Positions 48,527 to 60,230 of a stretch of 64,000 bases of DNA are shown here, one piece after another. The notes below the pieces were generated by a model. The model saw only the letters and a program-made list of their open reading frames with translations. It was not told the DNA's origin and made no database searches. The stretch is from Gnetum montanum (Eukaryota; Streptophyta; Gnetopsida; Gnetales; Gnetaceae). The stretch spans positions 1,055,780 through 1,119,779 of the forward strand of contig MNCI01011145.1 in the NCBI GenBank assembly GCA_015680685.1, given 5' to 3'. Every line of letters starts with the position of its first letter. Within the stretch, counting starts at the first letter, position 1. Made by a program: the position numbers and the translations under genes.

Positions 48527-48897
48527 GAAGAAGAGTCCGGTCCGGTTTGATATGGAGTAAAAGACGGTGCCTTTTCATGGATGATCATGCGTTACTACTG
48601 CATCACCCAAAAGGCAGTGAACATAGCTTTCTGGTGTATCCTGGGATTGACCATGACCTAGAAACAATCGTGGCTAATCTGTATGAAATGTCAATCTCCA
48701 TATTAGTGAAAGGTGAAGTGGTTTCTTCAAGAAAATTGCAACAAATTATTCCAATAACCGAAGAAGAAGTTCCTCCTCTTCTAAACACTCTGCTTCAAGG
48801 ACGAGACTTTCATTCATCACAAACCATGCATAGTGTGAAACTGTTGGCACTAGATAGAGTGAAGAAAAAATATTTGCACTATAAGTTGAAATGATGG
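48527..48897 (+). pseudogene. TNL tail (exon 7), out of frame with exon 6
   Basis: A good acceptor (TTTTAAACAG) ends at 48526, but the phase-0 frame from exon 6 meets TGA after seven codons (EEESGPV). A neighbouring frame stays open to 48896 (CLFMDDHALLLHHPKG..., ITEEEVPPLLNTLLQG, ending KKKYLHYKLK), which looks like real protein. No nearby alternative acceptor restores the frame. Either a small indel near 48536-48546 truncated the protein, or the true stop is the early TGA. The tail shows no named domain. Confidence 0.55.
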
Positions 48898-50553
48898 GAG
48901 GTGCAGGTAAAAACTTGACAACCCTCTTCCTTGGCTGAAAATAATGATACATTCTTGTTTCAAATGATATAAAGTTTTATGAATGTTTGCACACAAATAT
49001 GGTTACAATCACTATTCATTTCTTTTAACTTTGATTATCTTTTTTTGCACATTACTTCGTAACCTCCCATTTGTTAATCGTGGGATTTTTCTATGTAATC
49101 TCATTCTTTAACTAATAATCATGGCTCAACATATGTATGCTATTTGATGAACAAATCAAAAGTCTTACTACTAGAATTGAACCCATAACAATAATGAGTT
49201 ATACAATTCTGATTGGACTATACATCTTGAAGTGTAACTATATTACAATTATTATAAGGTTTTAATACCCCTTAATTTGATAAGTCCAAGTTATGACATC
49301 GATTATGGTGGACAATATTGAGTTATAAAGTTTTAATTTGACTATATGTCTTGGGGGTAAATATACTTAAAAGGGACAAAGATTGGTAAAAGTAAAATAG
49401 ATTAGATAGTTTGCACTTTTAATGGAAAAGTAAGCAACATGGAAAGAAAGATCAAAATCCAAAATGAGGAAGTTTTTCAATATAAGAAATTTAGATACTA
49501 AGGGTCTCTGGTTCAAGTGGATGGAAAAATTAATAATGATGTGAAAAACATAATTAAAGTAGGATGTTTTTGAAACCTTTAATTTATTTTATTGCTCTTT
49601 GCTCATCACCATGTGTGGAAGAAGGTTATATACACAAAATCAAAATACAATGTTAAAATTTGAGAAGCATAGCACCTAAGACTTAATGAGGATTGAAATT
49701 GTAACTTAAATGTATTAGATAATGGTTAGATTCAAAGTTCAAGGGATAAAAAGCTGAACAAAATGATGCTCTATATTTGTTTGTAGTTAAAGTGAATACT
49801 TGAATATGTAGTTTGTGAAGAGGATATGTTTCCTTAGTCAACCATTTAACATAAATTGTTAAAACAAAACAGGATGAAAACAAATGATAGCATGCATTAA
49901 AAAGAAACATACTCAATGTTATCTAAAAGAACAGATGGATGTTTCAAACATAGAATTGAGAAATTGTTTGATTGAAGCACTTAACCATGAATGAGAACCT
50001 AGTGTCATATATAAAAATAGAAACTTCATTGCAAGAAAATGATGTTTTAATCCATAGCAAATAAGCCACAAATATTTTCAAGGAAGAAACATTCTTGCCT
50101 CACCACCAAAAAGCAAAACTTAGAAAACATTTTCTAGAGCAAGTTACAATAATGGGTTTGAGGTTGTGCTTTAGGTTAATCCAGGATGCCCTTCAAAGAA
50201 ACATGGAATTGGTCTTAGCAGATCCAAGAGATTTATACACAAATCTGAATACTTATCCAACCAACAGAGATCAATAACAATAGGCATATTTGTTCTCCAT
50301 AAAAAGGTGGAATCCTTACTCACTACTGTAAGCTAACTTATAAGCTTTAATTTAGAAAAAATACCAATGCCAAACAAATCTTGTGTGTTTTTCTTAAAGA
50401 TAACACTATCCCTGAATCTTCTACATATAGAGATAAAAAATAATTTGATTTCCCTTTCCAAAAGGAAACAAGTTCAAAGAAGTTGGATGTACCTAATGTT
50501 TACAACATAATTTAGACTTTTTCTCATTAGTATCAAGTTCACAATAACACTAG
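48898..50553. other. 3' flank of the TNL gene, with a LINE scrap
   Basis: AT-rich sequence. Apart from the RTE-like remnant at 49375-49590 I recognise nothing; the open frame at 50095-50277 has no known domain. Confidence 0.5.
49375..49590 (+). pseudogene. RTE-type LINE reverse transcriptase scrap
   Basis: Reads EEVFQYKKFRY*GSLVQVDG then KINNDVKNIIKVGC. This fits the 'FRYLGSII...DG.I..DV..RI..GW' segment at the end of plant RTE LINE reverse transcriptases. Short and decayed, so moderate confidence. Confidence 0.5.
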
Positions 50554-51447
50554 TGATGAGTGGCGACGTATCCCTATGCCCAACCATACAAATCACTAAG
50601 GCATTACACATAATCCAGTTGAATTATGTGCACCTATAGTTATCTCATACACTAGTTTCTCTAGGAAGTGAATTGATGTTAAGAACGTTTGTTGTCTTCC
50701 CAACTACATTTGTGAGGCTCAAGGGTATGTTTTAAGTGTAATTGAGGTATATAAATTTTTTTCATTTTATATTTTATGGATGTAATCACCTACAACAAAA
50801 ATAAAGGTAGAGTAGACTAAAAACTAATTTGTATTGCCTAGCTAGCCTAACACAAGTAACCATCCCACTTTTCTAGACACATCTTGAACACAAATAGAAC
50901 TGCTGGGCTACTAAACATTTTACCAAGTACTATATGCATGCTCAAAGTGGTCATGCTTGTGTTCATTAACAACTAGAAATAAATTGCTTAATTCAAATGC
51001 ATTAAAAAAAAGAGCGGGAAGGTAAAATGCATTAAAGAAAATATTAAGCTATTCTTAGTGTTGCAAGGATTGTCAAAAGAGTTCATTTTATTCCTGTCAC
51101 ATTGCTATGCTTAGGTACATCAATGCTCGAACAAAGAACCATACACACTTTAGACTCCTTCTATGGGCACTCAAAAAATATTCTAACTCTAAGGAAAATA
51201 AACTGCAAAATCTTCGCTACTCTAACTAAGAATGACTAAAAACTGACTCAAAACTAGAGCCTAGGTGTGGTATTTATAGACTTTGGGAATATACCCTGAC
51301 GTTAGACATGCAATGTCGAACCAAGGCCCCGACATCATGTACACAATGTCATGGCTCTGACGTCGCATACTCGACATCATGTACACAACGTCGTGGCTTT
51401 GACATTGCATACCCGATGTCAGAGCCAACAATAAACATGTTGCATCA
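50554..51447 (-). repeat. 3' LTR of element 4
   Basis: 894 bp, related to 34872-35678. The U3 palindrome array here has GACATC/GATGTC and GACGTC cores (51298-51425) in place of GATATC. A TATA-like 'tatttatag' sits near 51270. Confidence 0.8.
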
Positions 51448-51693
51448 CATCGCCATGACTAAATGAAAATTCATCCTTGAGTGAAGAAGAGGAGGAACAA
51501 GTTCTTTACAACACAACATATTAGGTAGGTCTCGGATTATTAACTCTCACACAAACTGACTTAGATGAAACAAACATTCAGACTCTGAGTGTCCAAGTGT
51601 ATAGAATTACAATATTTTTACAACATTGGGAGTTCATGATAATAGAGGTGAACACACTAAATAACATTAACATCCAACACCTCTTGGCAGTAG

Positions 51694-51700
<7 letters not shown>

Positions 51701-51744
<44 letters not shown>
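51701..51744 (+). repeat. (AG)22 microsatellite
   Basis: 44 bp of perfect AG at the place where element 2 has only a short imperfect GA tract (35870-35895). Confidence 0.95.
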
Positions 51745-51749
<5 letters not shown>

Positions 51750-52689
51750 ATCTAGCAATCACAAATGATCCTCATTGAGTGGTACTATTGCATCATCCTT
51801 GGTGAAGATAGTCCCGCTTCCAATCCATGCTTCCCACTACAATCACAACAAAATCATGAATTAGTATAATAATGTGTAACACATAACGGTTAGATGCCTT
51901 GTCTCATTGGTAGTTATACTTGGCTAAGTTGTGATTATGATAGATTGGTTTCTTTGATAGTGTTAGTAGGAAGGTTGACAAATAGGATAAAGTAGATAAG
52001 TAGTTTAGCAAATTTGAAAAATTTCAACACAAGAAAATAGTTGAAGAGGGTATAAGAATTCACAATAATAAAAAGAAGAATTCACTAAAAATTGTTGTGA
52101 AGATGTGTACAATTGGATGTCATTGATAGGATAAACAAAAAGAATTTGATTGTAAGAGTGTCTGAGGGTAAAGAACTTAACTAACCCAACCAAAAGATAT
52201 GCAAGTGGGTCCTTTCCAAAGCACGCACAAATATTTTTGCCCTTGCATAAATTCAAACCAAAGAGTCTATAGGCTCCGTGGATGATTAATGGTTATAGAA
52301 GGTTAAGTACAAAAACCTAGAAGAAACTAACTAAGAATATTGACACATCAAACTAGAACATTAAGCCAAAACATGAAACTGGCAATGATGTGAGACATGG
52401 AAGCATAGATGGATGAGAGAGAGAGAAAGTAGAATGGAGTTCCTAATTATGGTCACATAAACTTCCTTGTGGAATTTGTGGTTAAATGACTTAATAGGAT
52501 CCATCCTTAGTCCAGACCAAAACCAACCACATTCAGTGACTTCACATTGACATTCTAAGACCAATCCATCCTGTGAGACACAAGAGTGCTCCCAGAGAAC
52601 AAACACTATTCCTTATTAGAGAATAAGTAAGAAGTGAGGAAGGACCTTAGTTAGAGGAGACTAGTCCCATAACTAGTGCTTGTAGCCTA

Positions 52690-52723
52690 TTTATTCTGTC
52701 TAAGGGGTGTGCTTTGAATTTTC

Positions 52724-52760
<37 letters not shown>

Positions 52761-53027
52761 CCATGCAAAGACATTGCAAAGACATACATTTATTTTGTCT
52801 AAGGGGTGTGCTTTGAATTTTCATTATATATATATATGAAATGGGAACCACACCATGCAAAGACATACATTTATTTTGTCTAAGGGGTGTGCTTTGAATC
52901 CTCATCTCTTTTTTTTTTCTTGATGAGAACCACACCATGTGAGGATGTATGCATTTATTTTGTCCAAGGGGTGTGCTTTAAATTCTTATCATTTTTTTTC
53001 TGATGAGAACCACACCATGCGAGGACT
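52690..53027 (+). repeat. Tandem array of an ~80-100-bp unit, four copies
   Basis: Units start at about 52690, 52789, 52870 and 52953 with TTTATTYTGTC(T/C)AAGGGGTG and contain 'gaaccacaccatg'. The first includes (TA)n at 52725-52756. Element 2 has a single copy (36900-36985). Confidence 0.85.
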
Positions 53028-53213
53028 TATTCAACTTTCCTTATTAATTGGCATGGAATGGTAAGAAATTCATGAAAACACACATGCAACCAAGCAAATA
53101 GAAAATCACAAAGAATACCAAATCCTCTTGAAGCCACACCCTATTCAAACCTTTGAATCCTTCCCAATTCTAGAAACCACCAGTCACAAATTTATTAAAG
53201 TTTTATTAATAAG

Positions 53214-54058
53214 TGATGAATCATGTTTTGCCAGGTCCTGATATCGGATCCTCGATATTGGGTATGCGATATCACAACCTAGATAACGATATCGAATACA
53301 CGATATCGTGATTCCTGTGTAGGCCTTTAAATACCATGTTCGGGCACACAGGAAAAGGGAGGTCAGTAAGTGTTAGAGTAGAGTCTTTTTTTCTAGTTTT
53401 CAATTCATTTCAGCTCTTTCCCTAGTGCATGACTGCAGTGTGATGATTGTAATTGTACGAAACCTTTATTTCAGTGTGACATACTTGGACACACATGATC
53501 AGCAATAAAGATCGAAATTACTCCATCATTATAGCATTCACTTAGTCTTTAATTGTTTAACTGTTATTGTTATTTATTATCATTTGCCATCATTTACTAT
53601 TCCTGTTGTTAAATGTGGAATGAGTACGACTTAATCACGAACATTTAAGTGTAACTACTTGGTAACCTAGTAGCGTATCTAGGAGTGCTCAAGTAATATG
53701 TGCTTGGTAATCCCAAAAGTAGTACATGAGGTCCAAGATGTGCATAGATGATTAAGGGATGGATGCTCATCATACTTGGGCTAATTTAGATTTTGCTTCT
53801 CATCACCTATTATCTTAAAGCAAGATTATTTCCCATTGTCTCTAGGAGTAGCACTAGTTTAGGATCACAACATACACCTCACTCTGGACTAAACCATATG
53901 TGACCAAGTAAATACTAGTCTAGGTGGGAAGACAGTGAACTATGATAAACATGTAACTATTTAGATACCACAACTAGTCTATCTATGGAGTTCGACTGGA
54001 TTGTGCATGAATGCTTGTATTCGTATGGTTGAGTGTAGGGGTACCTAGCCACTCATCA
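53214..54058 (+). repeat. 5' LTR of element 3
   Basis: 845 bp, TGATGAATCATG to CCACTCATCA. U3 carries GATATC palindromes (53240-53312, e.g. ACGATATCGT) followed by a TATA-like TTTAAATACC (53326-53335). R-U5 contains 'acttggtaa' repeats shared with the LTR of element 1 (16177, 16230). Confidence 0.85.
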
Positions 54059-54191
54059 TTGGCACCATTGTCAAAGATGGTGCTAGTTATTTAGATTAGT
54101 TATATCATATAAGATCACTGTAACAAAGTATTAACGATATATCTTTTAGAAAAGAAATTAATTTCAATTAAGTCACACACAATTCACAACA

Positions 54192-56270
54192 ATGTCTCTC
54201 TTACAAGACTATGATAACACAACAACTAGTAAGGTAATTCATGGGAGAACTAACAAAATTTATGATGAAGATGAAGTTTGGAGTACTCAATCTTATGTAG
54301 GGGTCTCCTATGTACATAAACAAAGACAACATCGTCCCAACTCACAAATTTGTAACCTACCTAGTGACGATGAACCTTTGCTGGCCACTAAGAGCCTAAT
54401 GCATATACAAGAGGCTATTCGAATATTCCACAGGCATTGCAAGGAAAGCCATCTACCCAGGCTTGATTTAAACAACTTTTCTAAGTTTTCAGGAGGCTAT
54501 GATTTAGATTCGCAACATCATTTACAAGCCTTCCATGATGCCTATGTATGGAATAATATTGATAATGGATGGAAAAAACTTAAGCTCTTTCCTATGACAC
54601 TAGTTGGCCAAGAAAAAGTATGGTACAAGTCCTTGAAACCAAAATCAATCCGACGTTGGCTGACAATGGTAGAACTCTTCAATGAAAGATATCAAACCTA
54701 TGCAAGAGTGTCAGCCTTCAGGAGACAAGTCCAAGAGTGGAAACAGGGGCAACATGAACCCTTGGACATGGCCTTAGAAAGATATTATTCTTTGCTAAAC
54801 CAATGCCCAGGCCATAGGTTCTTTGAAGAAAGGCTAATGTATCACATCATGGATGGGCTCCGTAATGAAACAAGGGAGATCCTAGGGATGTATGCCCTAG
54901 GTCAATTATACGAGTTATGAACCCACCAATTCCAAGAGCTTATCAAGTGGGTAGCAAAACAAGAAGAAGAAATAGCTAAATGGGAGAATGTTGAAAAATA
55001 TCAACAAGACCAAAATCTCAAAATAGTAAAGGTCCATGATCATGAAGAGGAGAAATCAACTCACTTCAAGGAGGTGAAACGATATTTGCCAATACTAAAA
55101 TCACTAGATGAAATTGAGGCAAAGATCAATAAGATGATGGAATGGGTGCATGAAAAATGCAAAGAATATGCCAACATTATTAGAGGTGGAACTATGCCAA
55201 ATCAAGAAATAGGACAAGACACCATGCAATAATCAGAACGAAGGGTTGAAGATAATAAGAATAGAAGCTCAACTACCAATCATACGTATCAATGTAATAT
55301 TTTCCTATACGATCACCCCAAAGGCCAATGCCAAATCTTGTCACATTTACATGAGCATTGGGGAGGAATGTTACATCCAAATTTCATACAGAAATACTGG
55401 ATTCAACTATAGTGGCAAAAATCCCAGTTGTGGGGGAGGCCACCGTTAGATTGGTCACACCCTTCATATCATTTGAACCCAAGCGTTTATTATGTTCAGC
55501 ATCCTATTTCCCCAACTATGTCAACATCCTCTACTCCACCTCATCATTATCATTCTCTTAAGTACTATCCATCTATGCCCTCTCCAACAAGATCACCACC
55601 TCATGTGCCTTCCACTTCTTCTTGCCCTCAATGTTCTCATCCTTCACCTCCTTCTACATCACCACCAGTTGTGCCAAAAGGGTTTGCACCAAAGCATCAA
55701 CCCACAAATGTTACTTGTGCAACTACTGTCAATAGCAGTGGGAACCCTCCATAGTGTCAAAAGCATCCTTTCTTTAGGCCTGACCATAGAAAGAGATAGC
55801 TTAGTTTCGAAACAACTGCATCCTCCAACTCAGCACAAGTCCAATGCTATGATGCACCTTCTCCTTTGAACTCAATGCCTCCTATTACCATATTAGAGCC
55901 ATCAATCAACACTCCAACCACCATGCGGCCCAATGAATATAACCATGTAGCGAGACATATTGATCCTTGCATACCAACTCAGGATCACAGGTGCCGTAAT
56001 GGGTCAACTCCTTATCACATGACTACATCTTATAATTTATCCCACTATGCCTACGTTAATCAAGTGTGTGAACCACAATTTGGGTAAATTCCTACAACCA
56101 TACTAAAAGACACCCAGTGGTTTGGATATGATCAGACCCCAATATTTCCAACATGCATGGATCCAAATTTTCCATTTATTAATTCTCACCACGATCAAAG
56201 GTTTAGTCATGGGGGATTACCCCCATTCTAACAAGTAGAATTAGTAAATGTTTTTCCTTTTCTTTGATTT
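54192..56270 (+). pseudogene. Gag of element 3, one frame with in-frame stops
   Basis: A single frame from ATG 54192: DDEPLLATKSLMHIQEAI, FSGGYDLDSQHHLQAFHDAY, EKVWYKSLKPKSIRRW and LDMALERYYSLLNQCPGH in the first 243 codons (clearly homologous to the gag at 40611), then a charged helical part, a knuckle remnant YQCNIFLYDHPKGQC (near 55295), and a Pro/Ser/His-rich part (55428-55754). Stops at about 54918 (TGA), 55230 (TAA), 55409, 55753 and 55797 (TAG), 56085 and 56229 (TAA) interrupt it; no frameshift is needed. No protease active site is seen. Confidence 0.85.
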
Positions 56271-57600
56271 TACAAATTTTTGTTTTTCAGTTCTTCATTT
56301 TCAATTTGTTGTTTTTTGATTTTTCGATTTCTAATTTGTCCGCTTTCAATTTTTTGTTTTATCTTTTTATTTGTTTTTTTATCTTTTTATGGGTAATCTC
56401 ATCTATGAATAAAACATTCATGTGACTCATTGGTCGAGGTGTTATTCTATGCTATCAAGTCTTAGGTGATTACTTATTTGGATAGTGAGCCCACAACATC
56501 CACCCACCCATTCTATTAATGAGTGGTTCTACTCTGGGTACGATGATATTCTTGACATCATGAAAACTTAAGGTAATTTTATGCTCATTATAGCCCAAGC
56601 GAAGAATGATGGACTAAGAGGGAAAGGCTAGGGTGTGACATCAAGGGAACTTGTGGATTCTCTTTGGTGACATCTGTAGGTGCTATCATGCAACTTGGTT
56701 GTACTAAGATCCTTATATATCTAATGAAAAATGGGAGTAAAAGTAATAAAGGTACTCAATAAAGAAACTCAATGGCGGCTTCTTCGATTCACTATTAGAA
56801 AAAAAAAGGTGCCAAAGTGGCTAGAAAAAGAAAAGAGAAAAGCACAAAGAAAAGATCAAGAAAAATAAAATATGTGCCACAGAGAAATTCCAAATCACTC
56901 CTCCCTTGGATAAAATGCCAAATGATCATACGCCTTCCTGTCATGGTGTTCTTATGGTTATCCATCATTGGATGAAACAATGCGATGCCACTGATCGGAG
57001 AAATGAACTTGGTCTTGATTTTGGAGCGATGGGCTAATGACACATTAATTATACCCTACACTCAGGATTCATTGTGCCCAGGGTCAGTCACCTCATGCCT
57101 TGATCTCTGTAATCCCTTCTACGTTTCACCTCATCTTGCTGTTCATGTATTTTTGACTTGTGTCTTGTGTAGCATCGAATTCATACCTCATCACGATGAT
57201 ATCTACATGTGTGTGTTTTGTGGAATTTGTGTGGATTGCATTTAACCCTTTTAGTGCCTACAGATATTTTCAAGTGTGGTTACGTAAGGGCATGATAGGT
57301 AGGAACTTACTTTAGGGAGTATCCACTTGTATAACTTTTATAATTTTCACTTTTTGCACATCACCACATCATCTTACACCCTCCAAGTATTGCATTGCTA
57401 CAATTATCTTTGCCTTTATCATAATCTTAAATTCCAACATTCCTATGCACCACTACATGTCCTTTTTCCTCACCTTACTCTCGAACTTCATTGTAAAATT
57501 GCACTTCATTACACTTCTGGTGCCTTTTAGTCTCTTTAATGTTACCCTAGATCTTTCGAATTAACCTTAAATCCTTCATTTTTGGCCTTGGAAATTCGAA
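56271..57600 (+). other. 3' non-coding internal region of element 3
   Basis: A T-rich block (56255-56395), 'gctatcaagtc' (56450) and 'aagggcatgataggtagg' (57286-57303) match element 1 in order. No pol. The open frames at 56795-57530 show no domain. Confidence 0.6.
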
Positions 57601-57629
57601 AATTCATCAATTTTTCGAAGTACCCTATT

Positions 57630-57745
57630 TTGAATGGGACACGATATCGGGTACCCTATATCATGTCTGATGTGATATCCAGTCTAAATTATTGAGTATG
57701 CGATATCGCGTCTATAAAAACTATATATAGGGACCCCACCACACA
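57630..57745 (+). promoter_or_regulatory. GATATC array and TATA box, possible U3 of another LTR element
   Basis: GATATC or near-copies at about 57644, 57658, 57673 and 57702 are followed by CTATAAAAACTATATATAGGG (57712-57732). This is the same layout as the U3 of the neighbouring LTRs, but the surrounding sequence differs. LTR ends cannot be set from the window. Confidence 0.4.
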
Positions 57746-58235
57746 TGTCAACGTCATTTTTCACTATTCATGCAAGGGGAGTTGAAATTTTCTTTTGCGA
57801 ATTCTGATGCTTTAAGCACCTATCATTCCAACTTCCATATCTTGCTCATTAACGCTTCGATTCTCATTCCAATCAAACCTGTCTAAACCCAGAGTGTTTA
57901 ACTTAGTCGTGGGGGAAGGGTACGTTCCAAGCTACACATAGTTTTTTTAAAAAATTCATCATTTCTTGAAGGATATCATAAAGGGTAAATGACCTTAAAA
58001 ATGTTAAAAACGTTTGCCAAATTAATTTTATCTCTTCATCCATACCATGAAAATTATTTTTTGGAGTTACCTAATCAAATTGGGTCCAATATCAAAACTC
58101 TTAGGGGAAATTTTCATAAAATTTTCTAACTCTAAATCACACTAGACAAGAAATGAATTTATTAAAGGTAAGAAATAAGGTATAAATCAAATTTTGTAAA
58201 TAGCCTTACTAATAGTCAGTCCCATGTGATTGCAG

Positions 58236-60230
58236 ATGGCCCCTAAAAGAGGACAACAAGGAGGACCCTCTCAAGGCGCATCCAAATGACCAAGGAGAGG
58301 TAGAGGCCAGGCATCTCTCGAGGAACATATAGAGCAGGAGGCATAATCATTCAACATCCATCAAGAACCTCCTATTACTGTGCAATCGGGACATGTCGAA
58401 GGTGGAGACGGTGGGGCACCTAAATAGGGACAACATCTCATGTTGTCTCTAGAATATATTTAGGTAATTCGTAAAAGGTCCATGTTAGCAGTTGTGATTG
58501 TGGAACTTAATTTTGGACCTTTCACTGAGTTTTTTCCTGAAGCAGTTAGGGACCAACTTAAAGTGGTGATTGGTACCTAGGGGAGATGTACCAATTTTGG
58601 CACAACAAAGAAGAAGGCACCACCATTGATATTTCTATTGATTTCTCTACCAAATCCATTTCAGAGGTTTTAAATCTTTCGAATATATGGCCAAAGGTTG
58701 CTCACTTGTCCACTCGTTCTGATGCTAATGTGAGAAAGATATGGTTGAAAATGACGTATGGTAAGGAAAATAAATCATATGGAGAGCTTATACTTGAAAA
58801 GAGAATCTACTTCAAAATCGGCACATACCACATTTTCTCAACAAAAGTTTTAAATAGAATTTTCACATATGTGGTTAGAGGAAGTGTCATCTTGATTTGC
58901 AAGGTTAATGCGAACCTACCCCATTTATATCTTATAGAAATTTTGAGGTGGTTTAGAGAACGTAAGATAGGGAAATTCACATTGCCCTTCCCCTGTCTCA
59001 TTAGGAAGTTGTTTCAACATGCTAGAATTTTGGGGTACACCAATGATGTCCCCCAGAAAGGCCCAAAATGCTTCATTTGCTGAATTACTAAAACCACCAA
59101 CTCCAAGGAAAAATGTTGGTGAGACATTGGAGCTGGAGCAAGAACAGACGGTGGGGCCCACCGCACCTCAAATTGGAGGCCCTAGCCAACTTCCAAGCAT
59201 AAGGCCAAGTCAATAATAGGAAGAGGGGCCCAACACACAACCTACAGGACAACAAGACTAGCCACCGCTACTGCCATAGGACTATTGACTATCGATGAGC
59301 CATCTCAGGGCCATCGTTGAAATGGGTAGTTGGGGAAGCCATGATGAAACAAATCTCTTCAGGGTCATTGATGATATTGTACAATCCATAGTTTGAATTG
59401 ATCGTGCATGGGATGAGGTGTCTATCCAAACAAGAGGAGGGGAATCACACTGGTCACAATAGATCTATGGAAATGCTACATCTTTTCAGGTGTAATTAGA
59501 AACTGGTGAAGGTAGTGATCATGCAGCACTAAGATGTAGTAGGAGCAGCAGAAGTGGTTATAGATCACATCAAGGAATCATTTAATGTCCCTGTTGTGCC
59601 ACTGGTAGATTTTATAAGAGCATGTGATGCTCAAACTTTGGTTGGTCCCTCAATGACTCCTGCGGATCATGAGGATGTTTTAGATCAATTCCTGGAGATA
59701 GGACAAGTGATGATGTCCTTGTTTGACATCCCTTAAGATGCCACAACAACTTAGTTAGATATCATCTCCACAAAAGGGAAGTTGGTCATGGCAGAGGTCA
59801 GGTTTGAGTATGTAGAGGAGCAGTTAAAAAGACTCCAAGAAAAGCTCGTCACCCTACAAGATGCACAACGGGATTTGTCTCAATTCATCCTTGTAGACTA
59901 ACTAGAGTCCTTTTGGATAGAGCAACTGAATAAATTATTGGAAGAGAATAAAAGAGTGGCAAAGGAAAAAGAGAGGGCCAATTGGGATTCTTCCAAGTTA
60001 TAAGCTCAAACATATGCACATGCCAAAGCACTCAAGGCCTCACAAGAAGAAAATAAACATCTTTCCACTGAAAATCTCTGGTTGACCACAATAGAAAAAT
60101 AGAAGAATGTTGTCAAGGAAAATTTTCAGCAACTGCGATAATAATTAATAAGTGTCAACTAGGATATGAATTGCTTGGACATAGAAAATAGAACCCTCTT
60201 AATGGAGGAGGTATGTGAAACACCACAAAA
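58236..60230 (+). pseudogene. Plant-transposon-like ORF with coiled coil, decayed
   Basis: Starts MAPKRGQQGGPSQGASK (58236), directly after a TTGCAG. A frameshift near 58568 leads to 58586-59083 (SISEVLNLSNIWPKVAHLS, then RWFRERKIGKFTLPFPCLI), which resembles the 'putative plant transposon protein' domain found upstream of, or inside, plant retroelements. After another frameshift comes a Pro-rich part (PPTPRKNVGETLELEQEQ), then a long coiled-coil stretch (59780-60210: EQLKRLQEKLVTLQDA, EENKRVAKEKERANW). Stops throughout. By position before the gag at 62220 it could be an ORF1 of the Tat/Ogre kind; this is inference. Confidence 0.5.

Larger units (their letters stand above)
50554..53213 (-). 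mobile_element. Truncated relative of element 2 (element 4): 3' LTR and 3' internal region
   Basis: The LTR at 50554-51447 starts TGATGAGTGGCGACG and ends GCATCA. After it comes a decayed polypurine tract, then 51448-53213, which matches 35679-37190 in order (GA tract, 'aaggggtgtgctttgaatt' block, 'cattgaagtttcat' versus 'attaaagttttatt'). At 53213 it is cut by the element-3 LTR. The rest of this element (protease, gag, 5' LTR) would lie beyond element 3 and is not seen in the window. Confidence 0.8.
53214..57340 (+). mobile_element. Plus-strand gag-only Athila/Tat-like element (element 3)
   Basis: 5' LTR 53214-54058, a decayed tRNA-Asp-type primer-binding site (TGGCACCATTGTCAAAG, 54060-54076), gag-like ORF 54192-56270 and a 3' non-coding region matching that of element 1. 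No RT, RNase H or integrase. No 3' LTR is found before unrelated sequence begins near 57600, so the end is uncertain. It is inserted into element 4. Confidence 0.75.
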
